DNA of 39,452 nucleotides from Acetobacteraceae bacterium (lineage in GTDB: Bacteria; Bacillota; Sulfobacillia; JAIMBG01). The DNA is taken from contig JAIMBG010000003.1 of NCBI GenBank assembly GCA_023511555.1, forward strand, positions 1-39,452, read 5' to 3'. The position numbers and the translations under genes were made by a program. Below are positions 18,246 to 27,690 of this stretch, one piece after another (position 1 is the stretch's first letter; every line of letters begins with the position of its first letter). The notes under the pieces were generated by a model. That model did no database searches. It was not told where the DNA came from and saw nothing but the letters and a program-made list of their open reading frames with translations.

Positions 18246-19100
18246 TCACTTCGCGTAGCTGTAGAACCCCCGCCCCGACTTGCGGCCCAGGTAGCCGGCC
18301 TTGACCATCTTCCTCAGCAGCGGGCAGGGCCGGTACTTGGGGTCCCCCAGCCCCTGGTGCAGCACCTCCATGATGGCCAGGCAGGTGTCCAGCCCGATGA
18401 GGTCGGCCAGGGCCAGAGGCCCCATGGGGTGGTTCATCCCCAGCCGCATCACGGTGTCGATGTCCTCGGCCGTCGCCAGGCCCTCCATGAGGCAGTACAC
18501 CGCCTCGTTAATCATGGGCAGGAGCAGCCGGTTGGCCACGAACCCGGGGTAGTCGGCCACGGTCACGGGCGTCTTGCCCATCCTCCTGGCCAGCTCCAGC
18601 ACCGTCCGGTGGGTCTCGTCGGAGGTGGCCAGCCCCCGGATCACCTCAACGAGCTGCATGAGCGGCACGGGGTTCATGAAGTGCATGCCGATGAACCGGT
18701 CCGGCCGCTTGGTGGCCGAAGCCAGGTCGGTGATGGAGAGCGAAGAGGTGTTGGAGGCGAATATGGTGTGGCTTCCCGCCTTGTCCTCCAGGGCGGCGAA
18801 CAGCTTCTTCTTTACCGCCATGTCCTCCACCACCGCCTCGATGACCACGTCCGCCTCCTCCGACTTCCCCAGGTCCAGGGTGGGCGAGATGCGGCCCAGG
18901 GCCTCGTCCTTCTGGGCCGCGGTCAGCTTGCCCTTCTCCACCGCCCGCTCCAGGTTCTTCTGGATGACCCCCAGGCCCTTCTGCACCAGCTCCAGGGTGA
19001 GGTCGTGCAGCCACACCGTGCAGCCGGCCTGGGCGGCGACCTGCGCGATGCCGGACCCCATCTGCCCCGCCCCCACCACAAGCACGCGATTCACTTCCAC
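18246..19100 (-). CDS. 3-hydroxybutyryl-CoA dehydrogenase
   Basis: 284 residues, the normal size. [15 protein letters not shown] at 6-20 is the NAD(P)-binding Rossmann motif; SNTSSLSI and [17 protein letters not shown] hold the catalytic Ser/His region, and [18 protein letters not shown] the dimer helix. It reduces acetoacetyl-CoA to (S)-3-hydroxybutyryl-CoA or runs in reverse during oxidation. It starts 22 bases after the thiolase stop, so the two form a unit. Crotonase, butyryl-CoA dehydrogenase and Etf genes are not in the window, so the direction of the pathway cannot be decided. Confidence 0.95.
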   Translation of the reverse strand: MEVNRVLVVGAGQMGSGIAQVAAQAGCTVWLHDLTLELVQKGLGVIQKNLERAVEKGKLTAAQKDEALGRISPTLDLGKSEEADVVIEAVVEDMAVKKKLFAALEDKAGSHTIFASNTSSLSITDLASATKRPDRFIGMHFMNPVPLMQLVEVIRGLATSDETHRTVLELARRMGKTPVTVADYPGFVANRLLLPMINEAVYCLMEGLATAEDIDTVMRLGMNHPMGPLALADLIGLDTCLAIMEVLHQGLGDPKYRPCPLLRKMVKAGYLGRKSGRGFYSYAK

Positions 19101-19122
19101 CAGAGATCCCTCCCCGGCCCGC

Positions 19123-20307
19123 CTAGGGCTCGACCCTCACGATGGTGGCCTCGCCCTGGGCCATGCCGCTGCATATCGTAGCCAGCCCCAGGCCCCCGCC
19201 CCGGCGCCGGAGCTCATATATCAGGGTCATGAGGATGCGCGCGCCGCTGGCCCCGATGGGGTGACCCAGGGCCACCGCGCCGCCGTTGACGTTGACCTTC
19301 TCCGGGTCCCACTCCCCCACCTTGATGGCGGTGAGCGCCACGGCAGCGAACGCCTCGTTCACCTCGATGAGGTCCATGTCCTCCGCCTTGAGCCCGGCCC
19401 GCTCTAGCGCCGCCCTGGCGGCCACGGCGGGCACGGTGTTGAGGTAGCGGGGCTGCACCGACGCCTGGCCCTGGGCGACGATGGTCGCCAGGGGCTTTAT
19501 CCCCATGGCCCTGGCCACGTCGGGGTGGAGCAGGACTATCGCCGCCCCCCCGTCGTTGAGGCCCGGCGCGTTGCCCGCGGTCACGGTGCCGTCGGGCTGG
19601 AAGGCCGGCTTGAGCGCCGCCAGCTTCTCCAGGCTGGTGTCGCGGCGGGGGTGCTCGTCGACGGCGAACACCGCCGGCGGGCCCTTGCGCTGGGGGATCT
19701 CCACCGGCGTCGTCTCGTCCTTGAACTTGCCCGAGTCGATGGCGGCGATGGCGCGCTGGTGGCTGCGCAGCGCCCAGCGGTCCTGCTCCTCCCGGGTGAT
19801 GCCGAACTCCTTGGCCACCTCATGGCCCAGCACCCCCATGTGGCAGTCGCAGGCCGGGCACCACAGCCCGTCCTTGACCATGGCGTCCACGAGAGGGGCG
19901 TGGCCCAGCCGGTAGCCCCAGCGGGCCTGCTCCAGGATGTAGGGAGTGCGGCTCATCGACTCCATGCCCCCGGCCACCACGATCCTGGCGTCGCCCGCCC
20001 GGATGAGGGCGTCCCCCAGGTTAACCGCCCGCAGGCTGGAGGCGCACACCTTGTTGATGGTGTCGGACGGGACCTCGGGCGGAAGCCCGGCCTTGAGCCC
20101 CGCCTGCCGCGACGGCACCTGGCCGGCCCCGGCCTGCACCACCATGCCCATGAACAGGTAGTCGATCTTCTCCGGGTCGACCCCGGCCCGTTTTACCGCC
20201 TCGCGGATGGCGATGGCGCCCAGGTTCACCGCCGGCACGTCCTTGAGGCTTCCGCCGTATGTACCGAACGGCGTCCTCACCGCGCTGGCTATCACCGTTT
20301 CCTTCAT
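19123..20307 (-). CDS. acetyl-CoA C-acetyltransferase (thiolase)
   Basis: 394 residues from the ATG at 20307 ([19 protein letters not shown]); a GTG three codons earlier is closer to the GGAGG. The nucleophile Cys is in [42 protein letters not shown] and the late CSGMAQGEA give the other active-site groups; the last is usually CIGGGQG. It condenses two acetyl-CoA to acetoacetyl-CoA or cleaves acetoacetyl-CoA, feeding the next gene. It lies 180 bases after fdhD on the same strand with no clear terminator between, so it may be read from the formate dehydrogenase operon. Confidence 0.96.
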   Translation of the reverse strand: MKETVIASAVRTPFGTYGGSLKDVPAVNLGAIAIREAVKRAGVDPEKIDYLFMGMVVQAGAGQVPSRQAGLKAGLPPEVPSDTINKVCASSLRAVNLGDALIRAGDARIVVAGGMESMSRTPYILEQARWGYRLGHAPLVDAMVKDGLWCPACDCHMGVLGHEVAKEFGITREEQDRWALRSHQRAIAAIDSGKFKDETTPVEIPQRKGPPAVFAVDEHPRRDTSLEKLAALKPAFQPDGTVTAGNAPGLNDGGAAIVLLHPDVARAMGIKPLATIVAQGQASVQPRYLNTVPAVAARAALERAGLKAEDMDLIEVNEAFAAVALTAIKVGEWDPEKVNVNGGAVALGHPIGASGARILMTLIYELRRRGGGLGLATICSGMAQGEATIVRVEP

Positions 20308-20487
20308 GACCGGCACTTCTCCTCCCCCGCCACTTGTTTTCAGGTCAGCCGCCTGCAAGCCGGGCTGGCACCGAACCCCGCCGGCGGCCGCCCGGCGACC
20401 GCCGCCGGCCTGGCGACCCCACCGGGTCCAGCCCGGCCGCCGTCCGCGGCCCATGCCCGCCGTTCGGCCGCCGGTCGCGGCCGGCCT

Positions 20488-21381
20488 CTACGCCAGAAGC
20501 CCCTCCGGGCCCGCATAAACCGTAAGCCTTCCGCCGCGGGCAAACCCCACCAGCGTAAGCCCCAACTCCTGGGCCCGGGCCACGGCCCGATCGGTGGGGG
20601 CGGCCCGCGAGGCCACCATCCCCAGGCCCACCCGGGCCACCTTCTCCACCATGGCCTCCGACAGCCGGCAGCTCGCCACCAGGTAGACCCCGGCCGCGGC
20701 CGGCGGCGTGGCCGGGCCTCCGGCGCCGGGAGCCCCGGCCGCAGCGCCAGCCCGGCGAGCCCCCGACCCGCCGCCAGCGCCAGGCGCCCCAGCCCCGCCC
20801 CCAGGCGCCCAGCCTGCCCCGCCGCCGCATGCCCACCAGCCCACGACCTTGTCCACCGCCCGCCACCGGCTGAGGTCCTCCCGGACGACCAGCAGCTCCG
20901 GCCCGCGGGCCAGGCCGGCGCAGTGGGTGCCGCCGGTGGCCCGGTGCACCGCGGCCGCCCGGCCCAGCGCTTCCATGGCCTTCAGCACCTCCCCGGCGCT
21001 TACCCGCGGCCCGGGCGGCGGAGGGCCCTCGATCAGGCGCCCTGGCGGCGGCACGGCACCGCCGGAAGCTCCCTGGGGGGCAGGGCGCGGCCCCGGCCGG
21101 CTCCAGATCCGGGCCTCCCCGGAGGCGGCGTCTACCTCGACCCTTTCTACGGCCCCGGGGCCGGGGACCAGGCCCTCGGAAAGGACGTAGCCCCACACCA
21201 TCTCCTCCAGGTGGAGCGGGGAGCACTGGAGCCGCCCCAGATCCCGCCCGTCCAGCCAGATCCTGAGCCCGGACTCCCGCACCACCAGGTCGCGGCCTTC
21301 CACGGGCCGCCCCCCGCGGATCAGGCGCACCGGCACCCAGGTCGCAAGCGCATCGTCCCCCTCACTCCGCAGTCCTACCAC
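20488..21381 (-). CDS. fdhD: FdhD-like formate dehydrogenase accessory sulfurtransferase, divergent
   Basis: 297 residues. Family anchors are present: PLHLEEMVWGYVLSEGLV, VHRATGGTHCAGL, RAVDKVVG, VASCRLSEAMVEKVARVG and VASRAAPTDRAVARAQELGLTLVGFARGG. Two features are odd. The CGxCG loop, whose Cys residues carry the sulfur in E. coli FdhD, is absent; a Pro/Gly-rich stretch takes its place. A Gly/Ala/Pro-rich insertion of about 45 residues follows VVGWWACGGG. The usual GRHNAVDK is SRWRAVDK. FdhD passes sulfur to the Mo-bis-pterin centre of formate dehydrogenase. The gene overlaps the NuoE-like gene by 20 bases, so its link to this dehydrogenase is firm even if the chemistry differs. Confidence 0.85.
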   Translation of the reverse strand: MVGLRSEGDDALATWVPVRLIRGGRPVEGRDLVVRESGLRIWLDGRDLGRLQCSPLHLEEMVWGYVLSEGLVPGPGAVERVEVDAASGEARIWSRPGPRPAPQGASGGAVPPPGRLIEGPPPPGPRVSAGEVLKAMEALGRAAAVHRATGGTHCAGLARGPELLVVREDLSRWRAVDKVVGWWACGGGAGWAPGGGAGAPGAGGGSGARRAGAAAGAPGAGGPATPPAAAGVYLVASCRLSEAMVEKVARVGLGMVASRAAPTDRAVARAQELGLTLVGFARGGRLTVYAGPEGLLA

Positions 21382-21886
21382 CTCCGCCGCCCCCGTCGGG
21401 CGCCTCCCTGGCGAAGCGGCGCAGGAGCCGCGACGCCTTATCGGGGGTGAGCCTCCCGAACGTCTGGTCGTCCACCATCATGGCCGGCGACAGCCCGCAG
21501 GCTCCGAGACAGGCCACCCTCTCCAGGGTAAACGCCCGGTCGGGGGTGGTGTCGCCCGGGGCGATGCCCAGGTCGGCTGACACCCGGCTCAGGATGCGCT
21601 CCCCGCCGCGCACGTGGCAGGCCGTGCCCAGGCAGACCCGGCACACGTGGCGGCCCCGCGGCTTGAGGTGGAACTGGGCGTAGAACGTGGCCACCCCGTA
21701 CACCTTGACCGCAGGCAACCCCAGGGCCCGGGCCGCCTCCTCCAGCGCCGGCCGGGGCAGGTATCCCATCTCCCTCTGGATGTCCTGGAGCAGGGGGATG
21801 AGCGCCCCCGGCTGCCCCCGATACCTGTCCAGCAGCGCGCCGAGCTTCCCGGAGTCCTCGACCGGTTCACCGCGCACGCCCCTCAC
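21362..21886 (-). CDS. NuoE/HydC-like [2Fe-2S] subunit of the formate dehydrogenase complex
   Basis: 174 residues with the NuoE thioredoxin-like fold. The N-terminal helical part (LIPLLQDIQREMGYLPRPAL, VYGVATFYAQF) is typical. The four cluster ligands are CLGTAC (85, 90) and CLGAC (126, 130). In complex I-like and HydABC-like enzymes this subunit relays electrons next to the FMN subunit. The GTG at 21886 is right after AAGGGG; a GTG at 21877 has better spacing. It overlaps the catalytic subunit gene and fdhD by 20 bases each. Confidence 0.93.
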   Translation of the reverse strand: MRGVRGEPVEDSGKLGALLDRYRGQPGALIPLLQDIQREMGYLPRPALEEAARALGLPAVKVYGVATFYAQFHLKPRGRHVCRVCLGTACHVRGGERILSRVSADLGIAPGDTTPDRAFTLERVACLGACGLSPAMMVDDQTFGRLTPDKASRLLRRFAREAPDGGGGGGRTAE

Positions 21887-24581
21887 CCCCTTCGGCCTGG
21901 GCCGCCCGTGCCACGCGGGCCGCGCAGACCTTGAACTCCGGTATCCTGGCCACCGGGTCCAGGGCGGGGTTGGTGAGGAGGTTGGCCGCAGCCTCTGCGA
22001 AGTGGAAGGGGAGGAACAGGACCCCCCGCGCGGTGCGGTCGGTGACCTCGGCCCTCACCCGCACCCGGCCCCGGCGGGTCGAGACCTCTACCCAGTCCCC
22101 GTCCTCAACCTTGAGCCGCGCGGCGTCCTCGGGGTGGATCTCCACCCTGGCCTCGGGCCGGTGGGCGGAGAGCCCGTGCGACCGGCGGCTCATGGAGCCG
22201 GTGTGGTAGTGGTAGAGGATGCGGCCGGTGGTGAGCACCATGGGGTACTGGGCATCGGGCACCTCGGCCGGCCGCCGGTACTCCACGGGGATCAGCCGCC
22301 CCCGCCCCCGGGGGAACCGCTCGCGGTGAAGGACCGGGGTCCCGGGGTGGTCCGGGGAGGGGCAGGGCCAGACCAGCCCGTCCTCCCCCAGCCGTCCATG
22401 GCTCACGCCGCCGTATGTGGGCATGAGCCCCGCCATCTCCTCCATGACCGCCGCCGGGCCCCGGTACTGCCAGCCCTGGCCCAGGCGCGACGCCAGCTCC
22501 AGCACTATCTCCAGGTCGGGCCGGCTCCGGCCGGGAGGCTGCAGCGCCCGCCGCAGGAGCTGGATGCGGCGCTCGGTGGAAGTGAACGTGCCCTCCCGCT
22601 CGGCGAAGCTGGCGGCAGGCAGTACCACGTCGGCCAGCTTTGCCGTCTCGGTGAGGAAGATGTCCTGCACGGCCAGGAAGTCGAGGCGCTTGAGCGCCTC
22701 CTCCACGTGGCCCAGGTCGGGGTCGCTCAGCATGGGGTTTTCGCCCACGATATACATGGCCTTAAGCTCCCCGCGCCGCGCCGCCTCCATCATCTCCACC
22801 ACGGTGAGGCCGGGCTCGGCGGGGAGCCTGACCCCCCAGGCCCGCTCGAACCGGCCCCGGGCCTCGGGGTCGTCGACCCGCTGGTAGCCGGGCAGGTAGG
22901 CCGGGAGCGCCCCGGCGTCGCAGGCACCCTGCACGTTGTTCTGGCCCCGCAGCGGGTTGACCCCGCCGCCGTCGCAGCCCAGGTTGCCGGCCAGCATGGC
23001 CAGGTTGGCTATGGCCAGGACGTTGTCGGTGCCGGTGGTGTGCTGGGTTATGCCCATGGCGAAGAAGATGGCCCCGGGCCTGCGGGTGCCGTAGACCCTG
23101 GCGGCCCTGACCAAAAGCTCGGCGGGCACCCCGGTTATCTCCTCCACCCGCCGGGGGGGATAGGCCTCGAGCACGCGCGCCAGCTCGGCGAAGCCCTCGG
23201 TGCGCCCCTCCACGAACGCCGCGTCGTAGAGCCCCTCCTCAACCAGGACGTGGGCCAGGCCGTTGAGCAGGGCCACGTCCGTCCCGGGACGGTGCTGGAG
23301 GTGGATGTCGGCGCAAAGCGCCAGCTCGACCCGCCGGGGGTCGGCCACCAGCAGGGCGGCCCCGCGCCGGTGCGCCCGCCCGATGCGGGCGCCGATCACG
23401 GGGTGGGCCTCCACCGCGTTCGAGCCTATGACCAGCAGGGCCTGGGACCGGTCGATGTCGGCGATGGGGTTGGTCATGGCCGCGCTGCCGAACGCCATCA
23501 TCAGGCCCGCCAGGGTGGAGGCGTGGCACAGCCGGGCGCAGTGGTCCACGTTGTTGGTGCCCAGCGCCGCCCGGGCCAGCTTCTGAATGAGGTAATTCTC
23601 CTCGTTGGTGCACTTGGCGGAGCTCAGCACCCCCACCGCCTGGGGGCCGTGGCGGTCCCGGGCCTCTTTCAGCCCCCGGGCGGCCGCCTCCAGCGCCTCC
23701 TCCCAGCTCGCCGGCACCAGCCCGCCGTCCTTGCGCAGGAGCGGCTGGGTGAGGCGGTCGGGGCTGGAGAGGAAGTCCAGCCCGAACCGGCCCTTGACGC
23801 ACAGCAGCCCCTCGTTGGCCGGGCCCGGGGCGGGCGAGGCCCCGATGAACCGGTTGTCGCGGACGTGGAGGTAGAGGCTGCAGCCCACGCCGCAGTATGG
23901 GCAGATGGTGCGGACCCGGGTCTGCTCCCAGGCCCGGCCCTTGCCCACGAAGGCCCGGGGCATCAGCGCCCCCACCGGGCAGACGGCGGCGCAGTTGCCG
24001 CAGAAGAGGCAGGGGCTCTCCTCCAGGGGGACGTCAAACGCCGTGGTCACGCGGGTGGCGAACCCCCGGAAGGCGAAGTCCACGGCGCTCCGCCCCTGGC
24101 GCTCGGCGCACATCCTGATGCACCGGCCGCAGAGGATGCACTTTCTGTGGTCGCGGATGAAAAACGGGTTGCTGTCGTCGGGCGGGTAGTCCTTCCTTTC
24201 CCCGGGGTAGGTGGTGCGCTCCACCCCGTACTGGTAGGCGTAGCGCTGCAGCTCGCACTCCCCCGCCTTTTGGCAGGTGAGGCAGTCCTCGGGGTGGTTG
24301 GCGAGCAGCAGGCTGATGACGGTGCGGCGCGCCCTCACCACCCGCGGCGACTCGGTCTCCACCACCATGCCGTCCTGGACCGGGGTCACGCAGGAGGCCA
24401 GCAGGGTGCGGGCGTTCTTCACCTCGACCAGGCACAGCCTGCAGGCCCCGATGTCGCTGAGCAGGGGGTGGTGGCAGAGATGGGGGATGGCTATTCCCGC
24501 CTCCTCCGCGGCCTGGAACACCGTGGCCCCCGGCCGGGCCAGGACCTGAAGGCCGTTTATCTGGAGCTTGAGGCTACCCAC
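21867..24581 (-). CDS. formate dehydrogenase catalytic subunit (Cys-type) with NuoG-like N-terminus
   Basis: 904 residues from the GTG at 24581, eight bases after GGAGG; the track GTG nine bases earlier touches the binding site. In order: a [2Fe-2S] domain (HLCHH, ACRLC), a His-Cys3 [4Fe-4S] segment (HPEDCLTCQKAGEC), two ferredoxin-type clusters (CILCGRCIRMC, CLFCGNCAAVCP), the CPYCGVGC cluster of the molybdopterin oxidoreductase, and the pterin-binding body. At the metal site, CARLCHAS has Cys (about residue 352, codon TGC) where Sec enzymes have U. The protein converts formate and CO2 using Mo or W bis-pterin. With the NuoE- and NuoF-like subunits it matches NAD(P)-linked, possibly ferredoxin-coupled, formate dehydrogenases of acetogens and purine or syntrophic fermenters. 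It overlaps both neighbours. Confidence 0.93.
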   Translation of the reverse strand: MGSLKLQINGLQVLARPGATVFQAAEEAGIAIPHLCHHPLLSDIGACRLCLVEVKNARTLLASCVTPVQDGMVVETESPRVVRARRTVISLLLANHPEDCLTCQKAGECELQRYAYQYGVERTTYPGERKDYPPDDSNPFFIRDHRKCILCGRCIRMCAERQGRSAVDFAFRGFATRVTTAFDVPLEESPCLFCGNCAAVCPVGALMPRAFVGKGRAWEQTRVRTICPYCGVGCSLYLHVRDNRFIGASPAPGPANEGLLCVKGRFGLDFLSSPDRLTQPLLRKDGGLVPASWEEALEAAARGLKEARDRHGPQAVGVLSSAKCTNEENYLIQKLARAALGTNNVDHCARLCHASTLAGLMMAFGSAAMTNPIADIDRSQALLVIGSNAVEAHPVIGARIGRAHRRGAALLVADPRRVELALCADIHLQHRPGTDVALLNGLAHVLVEEGLYDAAFVEGRTEGFAELARVLEAYPPRRVEEITGVPAELLVRAARVYGTRRPGAIFFAMGITQHTTGTDNVLAIANLAMLAGNLGCDGGGVNPLRGQNNVQGACDAGALPAYLPGYQRVDDPEARGRFERAWGVRLPAEPGLTVVEMMEAARRGELKAMYIVGENPMLSDPDLGHVEEALKRLDFLAVQDIFLTETAKLADVVLPAASFAEREGTFTSTERRIQLLRRALQPPGRSRPDLEIVLELASRLGQGWQYRGPAAVMEEMAGLMPTYGGVSHGRLGEDGLVWPCPSPDHPGTPVLHRERFPRGRGRLIPVEYRRPAEVPDAQYPMVLTTGRILYHYHTGSMSRRSHGLSAHRPEARVEIHPEDAARLKVEDGDWVEVSTRRGRVRVRAEVTDRTARGVLFLPFHFAEAAANLLTNPALDPVARIPEFKVCAARVARAAQAEGGEGRAR

Positions 24582-26523
24582 GGGACTCACCTCCCCGCCT
24601 GGGCGACCGGTCGCCTGGGGCAGCCGCCGCGGAGGCGGCAGGGTTTGGGCTGGCCTCCCCTGCGGGCGCCTCGTCCGGAGAGCCGGTCAGCACCGCGCCG
24701 AAGGCGCAGGCCGCCTCGCAGGCCCCGCACCTTATGCAGCGGGCCGGGTCGATGACGTGGGGCTCCTTCCTTACACCCGAGATGGCCCCGGAGGCGCAGG
24801 CATCCAGGCACTTGCCGCAGCCCTTGCACCGGGAGGGGTCGATGTAAAAGGCGCAGAGCGCCCGGCAGACCCCGGCGGGGCAGCGCCGATGCAGCACGTG
24901 GGCCTCGTACTCCTCGCGGAAGTAGCGCAGCGTGGTCAGCACCGGGTTGGGGGCCGTCTGGCCCAGCCCACAGAGCGACGACTCCTTGACCACCTGGGCC
25001 AGCTCCTCCAGCCGCTCCAGGTCTCCGGGCCGGCCCTCGCCCCGGGTGAAGCGGACCAGCATCTCCAGCATGCGCCTGGTGCCCTCCCGGCAGGGCACGC
25101 ACTTGCCGCAGGACTCGCTCTGCACGAAGTTGAGGAAGAACCGCGCCAGGTCCACCATGCAGGTGCGGTCGTCGAGCACCACCAGGCCGCCCGAGCCCAT
25201 CATGGCCCCCGCCTGGGTGAGCGAGTCGTACTCTATGGGGGTGTCGAGCAGGGACTCGGGAAGGCACCCGCCCGACGGCCCCCCGATCTGGACCGCCTTG
25301 AACCCCCGGCCCTCCTTGATGCCGCCGCCCACCTCGAAGATGAGCTCCCGGAGGGTGAGCCCCATCGGCACCTCGGGGAGCCCGGTGCGGGCGATCTTGC
25401 CCGTGAGCGCGAACACCTTGGTGCCCTTGCTCCGTTCCGTGCCCACGGCGGCAAACGCATCGCCGCCCCCCAGGATGATGGTGGGGACGTTGGCGTAGGT
25501 CTCCACGTTGTTGATGTTGGTGGGCTTGCCCCAGAGCCCCTGGATGGCGGGGAACGGCGGCCGGGGCCGGGGCATGCCCCTCTCCCCCTGGATGGAGGCC
25601 AAGAGCGCCGTCTCCTCCCCGCACACGAACGCCCCTGCGCCCTCCTTGATCTTGAGGTGGAAGTTGAAGCCCGTGCCCAGGACGCCGTCGCCCAGGATGC
25701 CCAGGTCTTCGGCCTGGGAGATGGCGAGGCGCAGCCGCGCCACCGCCAGCGGGTACTCCGCCCGGACGTAGAGGTACCCCTCGTCCGCGCCGATGGCAAA
25801 CGCGGCTATGATCATGCCCTCGATGACGGAGTGGGGGTCGCCCTCCATGACGCTCCGGTCCATGAACGCGCCGGGGTCCCCCTCGTCCCCGTTGCAAACC
25901 ACGTACTTCTTGTCGCCCGGGGCGCCGGCGGTGAACTCCCACTTGAGGCCGGTGGGGAAGCCGGCCCCGCCGCGGCCCCGCAGCCCCGAGCGCTTCACCT
26001 CGGCGATGATCTCCTCCCGGCTCATGGCGCTCAAGGCCTTCACCAGCGCGGAGTAGCCGCCGTGGGCGATGTAGTCCTCGATGTTCTCGGGGTCGATGAA
26101 GCCGCAGTTCTTCAGCACCACCCGGCGCTGCTTGGCGTAGAACTGCAGGCCGGGGTAGGGCCGCTCCGGCGTCCCCACCAGGCCCACCAGCCAGTCTTCG
26201 ACGCGGCGGCCGCCCACCACCTCTTCCTCCACCAGCCGGGGGACGCGGTCGGGGGTCATGTTGCCGTAGCTCCAGCGCTCGCCGTCGCGCTCTACGTCCA
26301 CCAGCACCTCGGCCTCGCAGAGGCCGATGCAGCCCACCCGGGCGATGTCCGCCCTGAGCCCGCGGCGGCCCAGCTCGGCCTCCAGGGCGGCCAGCACCTC
26401 CCTGCCGCCGGCGGCCACGCCGCAGGTGCCCAGCCCCACGATGAGGCGGAGGCCGTCCTTGGCCTGGGCCTTTTGGGCCAGCCGGTTCTGAAAGTCCTTG
26501 AAGTTGGCCAGGGTTAATCTCAT
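24574..26523 (-). CDS. NuoF/HydB-like diaphorase subunit (FMN, NAD(P)H, multiple Fe-S)
   Basis: 649 residues from the ATG at 26523 (MRLTLANFKDFQ). The track extension upstream is low-complexity. In order: a NuoE-like [2Fe-2S] domain (GLGTCG at about 34, GCIGLC at 65-69), the NuoF core with RGRGGAGFPTGLKW (about 183) for FMN/NAD and NGDEGDPGAFMDR (about 211), an SLBB segment, the [4Fe-4S] site SCGKCVPCREGT, and a two-cluster ferredoxin domain (CKGCGKCLDAC at about 566, CIRCGACEAAC at about 596). The tail is Ala/Pro-rich. This layout equals HydB of bifurcating hydrogenases and the diaphorase of NAD-linked formate dehydrogenases. It is first in the operon and ends eight bases inside the catalytic subunit gene. 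Confidence 0.94.
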   Translation of the reverse strand: MRLTLANFKDFQNRLAQKAQAKDGLRLIVGLGTCGVAAGGREVLAALEAELGRRGLRADIARVGCIGLCEAEVLVDVERDGERWSYGNMTPDRVPRLVEEEVVGGRRVEDWLVGLVGTPERPYPGLQFYAKQRRVVLKNCGFIDPENIEDYIAHGGYSALVKALSAMSREEIIAEVKRSGLRGRGGAGFPTGLKWEFTAGAPGDKKYVVCNGDEGDPGAFMDRSVMEGDPHSVIEGMIIAAFAIGADEGYLYVRAEYPLAVARLRLAISQAEDLGILGDGVLGTGFNFHLKIKEGAGAFVCGEETALLASIQGERGMPRPRPPFPAIQGLWGKPTNINNVETYANVPTIILGGGDAFAAVGTERSKGTKVFALTGKIARTGLPEVPMGLTLRELIFEVGGGIKEGRGFKAVQIGGPSGGCLPESLLDTPIEYDSLTQAGAMMGSGGLVVLDDRTCMVDLARFFLNFVQSESCGKCVPCREGTRRMLEMLVRFTRGEGRPGDLERLEELAQVVKESSLCGLGQTAPNPVLTTLRYFREEYEAHVLHRRCPAGVCRALCAFYIDPSRCKGCGKCLDACASGAISGVRKEPHVIDPARCIRCGACEAACAFGAVLTGSPDEAPAGEASPNPAASAAAAPGDRSPRRGGESRG

Positions 26524-26919
26524 GCGCCGCACCACCTGCCTTCGCCCCAGAATCCCCACAGCACCGCAGGGCGGTCGCCGACCGCAATCAAGACGCTTTG
26601 ACCTCGCCCAGGGACCCTGCGCCTCCACGGACGCCCGGCAAGCCTGTGCCGGCCGCCCCCAAGACGGCAACGGAGTTCCGCGTCCCTGCGGGGTGCCCCC
26701 CGCGCCCAACCGCGCACCGGACAGTTATTCTAGACCCCGGGAGGCTTCTCCTTCAGGGGGGAGAGAGGGGGAGGGGAAAGGAGGGAAGGGCGGTGTGTAC
26801 GAGATCAGATGACGCTCGCCTCCGGTGAACCGAAGCGCCGCAGGTGACTGTAATGCTTCCGGCCGTCAAGCGGGAGGTCTCGCCGCCAGGGGGGACCGCC
26901 AGGCGGGAGGTACGGGCGG
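26524..26919. other. intergenic region upstream of the formate dehydrogenase operon
   Basis: About 400 bases without a supported gene. A TAGAAT (-10 like, minus strand, near 26728-26733) is the best promoter candidate for the operon but its -35 region is poor. A purine-rich run (GGGGGGAGAGAGGGGGAGGGG type, plus strand) lies near 26756-26790. No terminator for the 26920-27690 gene is obvious. Confidence 0.4.
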
Positions 26920-27690
26920 TCAGGGCGTCGGGCCGCGCGCCCTGCCTCGGAGTCCCAGGAGCAGCCGCACGACGCTGATGGCGTTCTCGTCGGCCTCGAA
27001 CTCGTTGGCCTCGAGCACCACCGTGGCGCAGTCATCCTCGGTGAGAAAGCCGGTGATGGTGCGGTCCTCCAGGATCAGGCGCAGCCGGGCCCTGCCGAAG
27101 GGGCACCCGGCGGGGCCGCAGTAGGTGGCCTCCCGGAGCCCGGCCTCCACCAGGCGCAGCACCGCGGGGTCGTCGACGACGAACGACCCCGTGCGGGTGT
27201 CAACGGCGATGCGCCGCAGGCCCCGGATGTCGCCGGGGTCGAAGGGGCGCCAGGCAGCCAGGGCGTGGAGCCGCGAGGCGAGCGCGGGGGCGCGAAGGTA
27301 GGCGCCCCCGAAGTCCACCCAGCCCTTCCCCAGGGCGTGGACCACCACCACGCCCTCCTCCAGCGTCGTCGCCGCGGTTATCGAACGCTCGCCTTCGTAC
27401 AGAAGATCGAGCGCCACCCCGGTGAGGCGCCGGTGGCAGTCCTCCATCACCGGCGCCCCCTGCAGCAGTGAAGTCAGCTCCGCGATCGTGGCGGGGTCGC
27501 TGATGGTGGCCTCCCAGCGCGCCCCGAAGGAGCGGCAGACGGCGCGGAGCGGGACGGCGGCGGGAAGGCAAAACCGGCCTCCGGCGATGGTGGGCGGGTC
27601 GAGCCCGCCCGCCGCACTCAGAGCCGGCAGCGCGAGGGTAAGAAGCAGCCCCAGCGCCGAAAGCGCGGCCAAGAAGCGCTTCGAACCCAT
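26920..27690 (-). CDS. exported protein of unknown function
   Basis: 256 residues from the ATG at 27690 (MGSKRFLAALSALGLLLTLALPALSAAGG), nine bases after GGAGGG; an ATG nine bases upstream is too close to that site. The first 27 residues are a clear signal peptide with an ALSA-type cleavage region. The mature part has five Cys, among them CLPAA, AVCRSF, MEDCHRRL and YCGPAGC, and a beta-rich look (ALDLLYEGERSI, GSFVVDDPAVLRLVEAG). I do not recognise a domain. It stands alone between two clusters on the same strand, with no shared theme. Confidence 0.75.
   Translation of the reverse strand: MGSKRFLAALSALGLLLTLALPALSAAGGLDPPTIAGGRFCLPAAVPLRAVCRSFGARWEATISDPATIAELTSLLQGAPVMEDCHRRLTGVALDLLYEGERSITAATTLEEGVVVVHALGKGWVDFGGAYLRAPALASRLHALAAWRPFDPGDIRGLRRIAVDTRTGSFVVDDPAVLRLVEAGLREATYCGPAGCPFGRARLRLILEDRTITGFLTEDDCATVVLEANEFEADENAISVVRLLLGLRGRARGPTP

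Noticed and set aside
23520-23540. Selenocysteine codon at the formate dehydrogenase metal site
   Set aside because: The codon at the site is TGC (Cys), not TGA, so no Sec insertion is needed.
21687-24755. 1022-codon plus-strand ORF, and similar long ORFs at 8630-10615, 24568-26517, 13039-14427, 15684-17231 and 2711-3982
   Set aside because: They lie exactly opposite well-supported genes (fdh catalytic subunit, groEL, NuoF-like, moeA types, cstA). High GC suppresses stop codons on the opposite strand; the translations are His/Gly/Arg/Val-rich with no family features.
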